64,000 bases of DNA from Paracentrotus lividus (lineage: Eukaryota > Echinodermata > Echinoidea > Camarodonta > Echinidae). Position numbers and translations under genes: made by a program. The notes under the pieces were generated by a model. That model did not search any database. It was not told where the DNA came from and saw only the letters and a list, made by a program, of their open reading frames with translations. Shown here in pieces: positions 60,156-64,000 of this stretch (position 1 is the stretch's first letter; each line of letters opens with the position of its first letter). Where the stretch lies: positions 73,346 through 137,345 of the forward strand of contig CALNVZ010001293.1 in the NCBI GenBank assembly GCA_940671915.1, given 5' to 3'.

Positions 60156-61856
60156 TGATTTGATAAATAAAAACTCGAAATCTTAATTTGGTATTCATTA
60201 TCGTGTGGTTTAAATTGTTATAACTGGAACACATCTCTTAATAGGTTTACTTTAATATACATGTATATTTGTGTGAGGTGAAGCAAGCCTTTATATATCT
60301 GTTCGTTTTGTTTGAATTAACATATGTAATTAGAAGTAGAGTGTAGAAAACGAAATGATGAAGATGGAGACACGTTTGTTATATTTGATTTCTTGAGATG
60401 TGTTGTTCTCAGGCTTAGCTTTCGGGACTGAATTTTTAGGCGTTGACGGTGTACCACTCTCAGAGGAATTTTTTGTTTCAACTGTGCAATTTTTGTCTTT
60501 TTTTAAGTTTGAACTGATTTGAAAAATATTATTTTGTTCAACAAAATAGAAGGGAAAAGTTGATACTCAAAAATCAAAACATGGTATTAAGGCCTTAAGT
60601 TATCTTATAAAGGATACCCCTCTACCATCGATTTTTCGGATAACAAACTTTGCAATAGCTGCAAAAAAAAAAAGAGAAAAAAAATTGGCCGATGACCTTG
60701 TGATATTTTCTTTCTAAGTTCGCGCAACTTTTGAAGACCAAATATTAGTGATGCGTGGGTATCGGTTCCGAAATTGCTAACCATGTGTACCGTGCGTCAG
60801 ACGGAAATCTGTCAGATACGTATTTTGCGTACAATCATCTGGAAATTGTTTAGCCAAGTTAATTTATTTATTATGAATCTCTTATATTAAAATCAATGAT
60901 TTAGGGTGTTCTTGATAACAGGTCACGAACATTGAAAATAATGAATGAAAAACAAAAAGTCGAAACATAAATATATAAGACATTTTAAAAACACATATTA
61001 TGCGTAAGAATAAATTCTTGATAAGACTTTTTTTAAACACCATTTCAGCAAACGACAAAGAGCGTGTAAACTCAAAATTAGCACTTTTAGGGCATTCATT
61101 AATTTAATTAGAGCAAATTTTGATTATGCATCAATTGCATTAATTAATTTAGTAATGATGAAGTTTTTTTCGGAGAATTGATCTTCAGTTTGTTCGAGAG
61201 GATGCAGTGGGTAACAGCGCGGAGCCAATTTTTGCGGCGATCGCGTGCCAACGGCGAGAATATTGGGGGGGGGGGGGGGGGGTTCTGAAGTTACCCCCAG
61301 TCTTCGGTGTGTCAAAGATAGCCACTACTCTGATTTAGGATTAAAGTAAATTAATGTTTTGTTTTTTTACAACGCCTTAGGTTATTGATCCGAGAGGAAG
61401 GATGAGAATGCAGAGATGATTAATCGATGAGTTTAAAAATTGTATATTTCTTTTTTCACGAAATGGGAATTCTATTCATCAATATTATTGGTAATTCTCA
61501 GCCAATACTAAATCATAAATGAAAATGGAGATGTGTACGCTTCAGATAACTGACAGGTATTGGATTTGCGGCAAATGTATCTCGATTGATGCCAAAGTTG
61601 GAGCAATGAAGTCAACGAATAACAAAAGGTAAGGTAATGTTGTTTGTTTCTTTCTTGAAAATTGGTCTTTGTATTACTTTTTTTTTTTTACTCAATCGCT
61701 ATTGTTCTGTTCAAGAGTATTAAGAGATGTCCTGATTGCTATATTTATTATTTTAGCTACGATACTTGAATGAATTATACGTTATTTCAGACTTTTGACT
61801 GTGAATTGTGCACACTGTAATTTTCTTACTTATTCTTAATTTCAAAATTGGTCTTA

Positions 61857-61985
61857 CGAATATTATGTAGCAAAGCTGTAATTTAAAGTGTTCGTGAAGC
61901 TTCACGAAGATTGGTGTGTATTAGAAGTCTGTTTCCTAGATAAGAAATGGGGGTAAAATCTGTCTCCTTTCGTTGTAGTGCTAGT
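61857..61985 (-). pseudogene. Mirror of the CUB exon 3' part (artefact)
   Basis: Reverse-complement match to about 36,870-37,001 (CCCCCATTTCTT, AACAGACTTCTAAT, ACACCAATCTT). The match ends abruptly at the start of the forward minisatellite. Confidence 0.75.
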
Positions 61986-61987
61986 GT

Positions 61988-62158
61988 TTAAAACCAATTG
62001 GATGTAGACCAACTGGTGAGTGGACCAATTGGATGTAGACGAGTGGTGGGTGGACCGATTGGGTGTAGACCAAATGGTTAATTTAGTGGACGATTAGGGT
62101 TTAGACGGAATGGAGGTAGACCTATTGGCTAGTGGACCAATAGATTGTAGACCAATAG
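61988..62158 (+). repeat. 32-bp minisatellite, right of the inverted arm
   Basis: ACCAATTGGATGTAGACCAA and GTGAGTGGACCAATTGGATG continue the array from before the gap in the same orientation. Units decay steadily to about 62,158, as expected at the natural edge of an array. Confidence 0.88.
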
Positions 62159-62602
62159 TTGTTTTACCTTGCGCTTCAGTGGCTGCTTGACAGGCTGAGC
62201 AATTGCAAGAGTACCATGAACAATCCAGAAGCTAGGGAGGAAATCAAGAGTCGTTTCCTGTTTAAACTGCGCAAAGGTCCAGATCCCTTAGAGCTATCTA
62301 CACTTCTCTCTAATACGCCATACCTCACACAGCACATCGAGGATGGGTTTCAGGAAGGGCTTATAGCCGGAGCAGTTTTTGTTGACCTCTCAGTTGCCTA
62401 TGACAATGAAAACCATATGATTCTCACCGTAAACTCATTAATTGAGGTGACGAAATATTTGAAGCTGACAAAGTTACTCCAGAACGTGCTGTCAAATAAA
62501 CGGTTCTATGTTGACCTGGATGGCAATCGTAGTTATATGAGACTTGCTTGGGAAATATCTGCGGTATCTCCCTCAAGGCCAGTCAAAAATATTCCATTTT
62601 AA
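62159..62602 (+). mobile_element. LINE reverse-transcriptase fragment (jockey/BS-like)
   Basis: The open frame includes NNPEAREEIKSRFLFK, then GFQEGLIAGAVFVDLSVAYD, the palm motif A with its catalytic Asp, followed by NENHMILTV and KLTKLLQNVLSNKRFYVDLD. The next motif, L-P-Q-G, is visible near 62,570 but one frame off, so a frameshift cuts the protein before the catalytic DD block, which is not seen. A TAAAATAAAAC run follows at 62,610. It resembles the animal LINEs annotated as transposon BS-type polymerases. It directly follows the minisatellite. Confidence 0.75.
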
Positions 62603-62940
62603 GGGGAACAAATAAAATAAAATAAAACAAATGTTCAAATTGGTCCTGTGACCACCTAACATTAATCGTGGGATGGAGGTGCGGAACCCCTAGTAATTAA
62701 GGGCCCGGTGGTGAATCCCATCAATGTACATGCACTTTTGCTTATGCTTTTAAGCATATCCAAAGCTTTAATAAAATATTAATATATGTCTGTTATGTGT
62801 AAACAAGCGACTTTGATGGCAAAAAAAAAACAAAACAACAACACTACTAATTTATTTGAGTTTTCTAAATAATGTATGTATAATTTTATTATTTCAAGCC
62901 ACCCGTCCCTAAATAAAAACTGCATGATCAACTGTCTGGC
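62603..62940. other. Non-coding stretch after the LINE fragment
   Basis: Includes an AAACAAAACAACAAC-type A-rich run (62,821-62,845). No gene seen. Confidence 0.4.
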
Positions 62941-62964
62941 ATGTGCCACCCAAGGTTTATGATG

Positions 62965-63131
62965 ACCGTTGGCCATAATGAATTACTGAAGATTAATTTT
63001 GAACAAAATTTACTAGATTTCTGCTACTTATCAGCAGTTAACTATAAAGTATCGATCACAAAAAGGTTTTCATGCGACCAGTTGGAAGCAGAAAGTTTTA
63101 GTATTGTTTGTCGATCACTTGGCGAAACTTA
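62965..63131 (+). pseudogene. Weak SRCR-like ORF
   Basis: The frame reads KVSITKRFSCDQLEAESFSI followed by VCRSLGET, resembling the central C ... A-x-x-V-C-x-x-L-G block of SRCR domains and the exon-3 sequence of the modular gene. It ends in a stop right after the motif with no splice donor in view, and the expected N-terminal R-L-V-G is missing. It may be a remnant of a further SRCR exon or a chance match. Confidence 0.25.
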
Positions 63132-64000
63132 AAGCTACAAATCACGTTGAATTACGACAGTTGAAATTCACAGTAGACCCACCCGTACAAAATAATTATC
63201 AATTCTTATAAATTTTGCACTTAAAGAGAAATTAATTCATATTGCCGGACTAAGGGAAAACTATATATCCCCCCCCCCCTCCCTGTACATAACTGTATTC
63301 GCCTCTCATCACTTTAAAACAAATCGGAAGGATTCTTGGCGCCTGAATTGGATCACTTAAGCCGATAAGCCAAATACCATTACAAAATAACTATAGAATA
63401 ATTATCTAAACGAAAAAGGCAAAACATATAATAGAGACACTAGAATAGAGGCAGTAAAAGAGAAGAAAGATACCATATGGAGTCGCTTACTATTAAAATT
63501 CTTATTAAAATTGATTACTTTCTGTTTTTGAGTGTCATCTAACTTTCGATTATTTTTGTTTTAAATGAAAACATTTGGACTCTTTACAATAGAAACAGGC
63601 ACTTACGTCTATAGAACTAGACAACTTTAGTTAAATCATCTTTTTCGGTACCTATCGTGATCAACGGCTTGATAGTAGATGCATTATACTCTTGGACCAT
63701 GCCATTCACGTTTAAAAAGTGAAATGCACTACAGAAAGGCACAATCACAGTGTCTTTGCAATAAATTAAATTTGAAATTCCGCATGAATCTAATGTTGTT
63801 GTTTTGTTTTGTTTTGTTTTTGTTTTTTGTTTGTTTTGTTTATTGTTTTTTTTTTTCCAATATAATGATAATAATCTGTTAAAAATTGTCCATGAGAAAC
63901 AGGACTATTATCACTTTGCCACGTTCATTTGTTTTATTTTTTTTATTTTTTTTATTATTATTAATTTTTTGTATTATTATTTTGTTTTATATTTCATATA
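63132..64000. other. AT-rich end of window, no gene seen
   Basis: Contains a C11 run (63,270), a TTTTG microsatellite (63,797-63,840) and T-rich runs at the end. No supported ORF. Confidence 0.5.

Larger units (their letters stand above)
49674..61987 (-). other. Inverted, error-rich copy of 36,870-49,640; probable misassembly
   Basis: The whole stretch is the reverse complement of the preceding 12.8 kb with single-base indels and substitutions every few bases. Anchor pairs, arm 1 to arm 2: sushi exon 45,952-46,170 to about 52,130-52,345; WSC exon to about 54,179-54,430; SRCR part 2 to about 54,588-54,664; mariner ends 42,807 and 38,997 to about 55,561 and 59,930; piggyBac MITE to about 57,390-58,350; SRCR part 1 to about 59,933-60,155; CUB exon end to 61,857-61,985. 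None of the exon frames stays open. It begins with the minisatellite in reverse orientation (49,674-50,010) and stops where the minisatellite resumes forward. A fold-back long read placed in a gap explains all of this; a true inverted duplication is possible but less likely. Confidence 0.85.

Noticed and set aside
49674-61987. Second receptor gene or pseudogene cluster in inverted orientation
   Set aside because: The arm carries read-like errors throughout, sits at a gap and splits a minisatellite; artefact is simpler.

Overview
The window is AT-rich, intron-bearing, repeat-dense animal DNA. A secreted modular gene (CUB, SRCR, WSC and sushi domains on separate phase-1 exons), a crowd of nested DNA transposons and non-LTR fragments, and many G/C homopolymer runs suggest a marine deuterostome, most likely an echinoderm such as a sea urchin or sea star. 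The species cannot be fixed from sequence alone. No tRNA, rRNA, CRISPR array or prokaryotic feature was seen. || Layout. 1-6.1 kb and 18.2-23.5 kb are two diverged copies of one duplicated segment; copy A carries a Tc1-like transposon, copy B a fold-back element and a short insertion. 6.47-13.94 kb is a DNA transposon-like unit with near-identical inverted ends, a decayed multi-part ORF with a C-terminal XPG/PIN-like nuclease segment (Academ-like is my best guess) and a 200-bp tandem array. 14.87-17.87 kb is a CCACA-rich repeat split by a 2.4-kb element carrying eight copies of a 14-mer. 24.8-28.3 kb is a long inverted-repeat element with a 60-N gap. 28.7-30.2 kb is a pyrimidine-only tandem tract. 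30.3-32.05 kb is a minus-strand LINE endonuclease split by a MITE, followed by fold-back fragments. || 36.16-46.17 kb holds the one convincing host gene (+ strand): signal peptide, CUB-like, a two-exon SRCR, WSC and sushi exons, all joined in phase 1. Its introns hold a 3.8-kb mariner-like element placed 7 bases inside an intron, itself carrying two nested elements, and an L1/Tx1-like fragment. The gene probably continues to the right, since no terminal exon is seen. || 49.67-61.99 kb is an error-rich reverse complement of 36.87-49.64 kb. It starts beside a 25-N gap inside a 32-bp minisatellite and ends where that minisatellite resumes in forward orientation. The simplest reading is an assembly artefact: a fold-back long read pasted into a gap. 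Everything in that arm, including apparent second copies of the exons, should be treated as duplicated noise. The true sequence probably runs from 49,648 through the minisatellite to 61,990. || The last 2 kb holds a LINE reverse-transcriptase fragment and a weak SRCR-like ORF.
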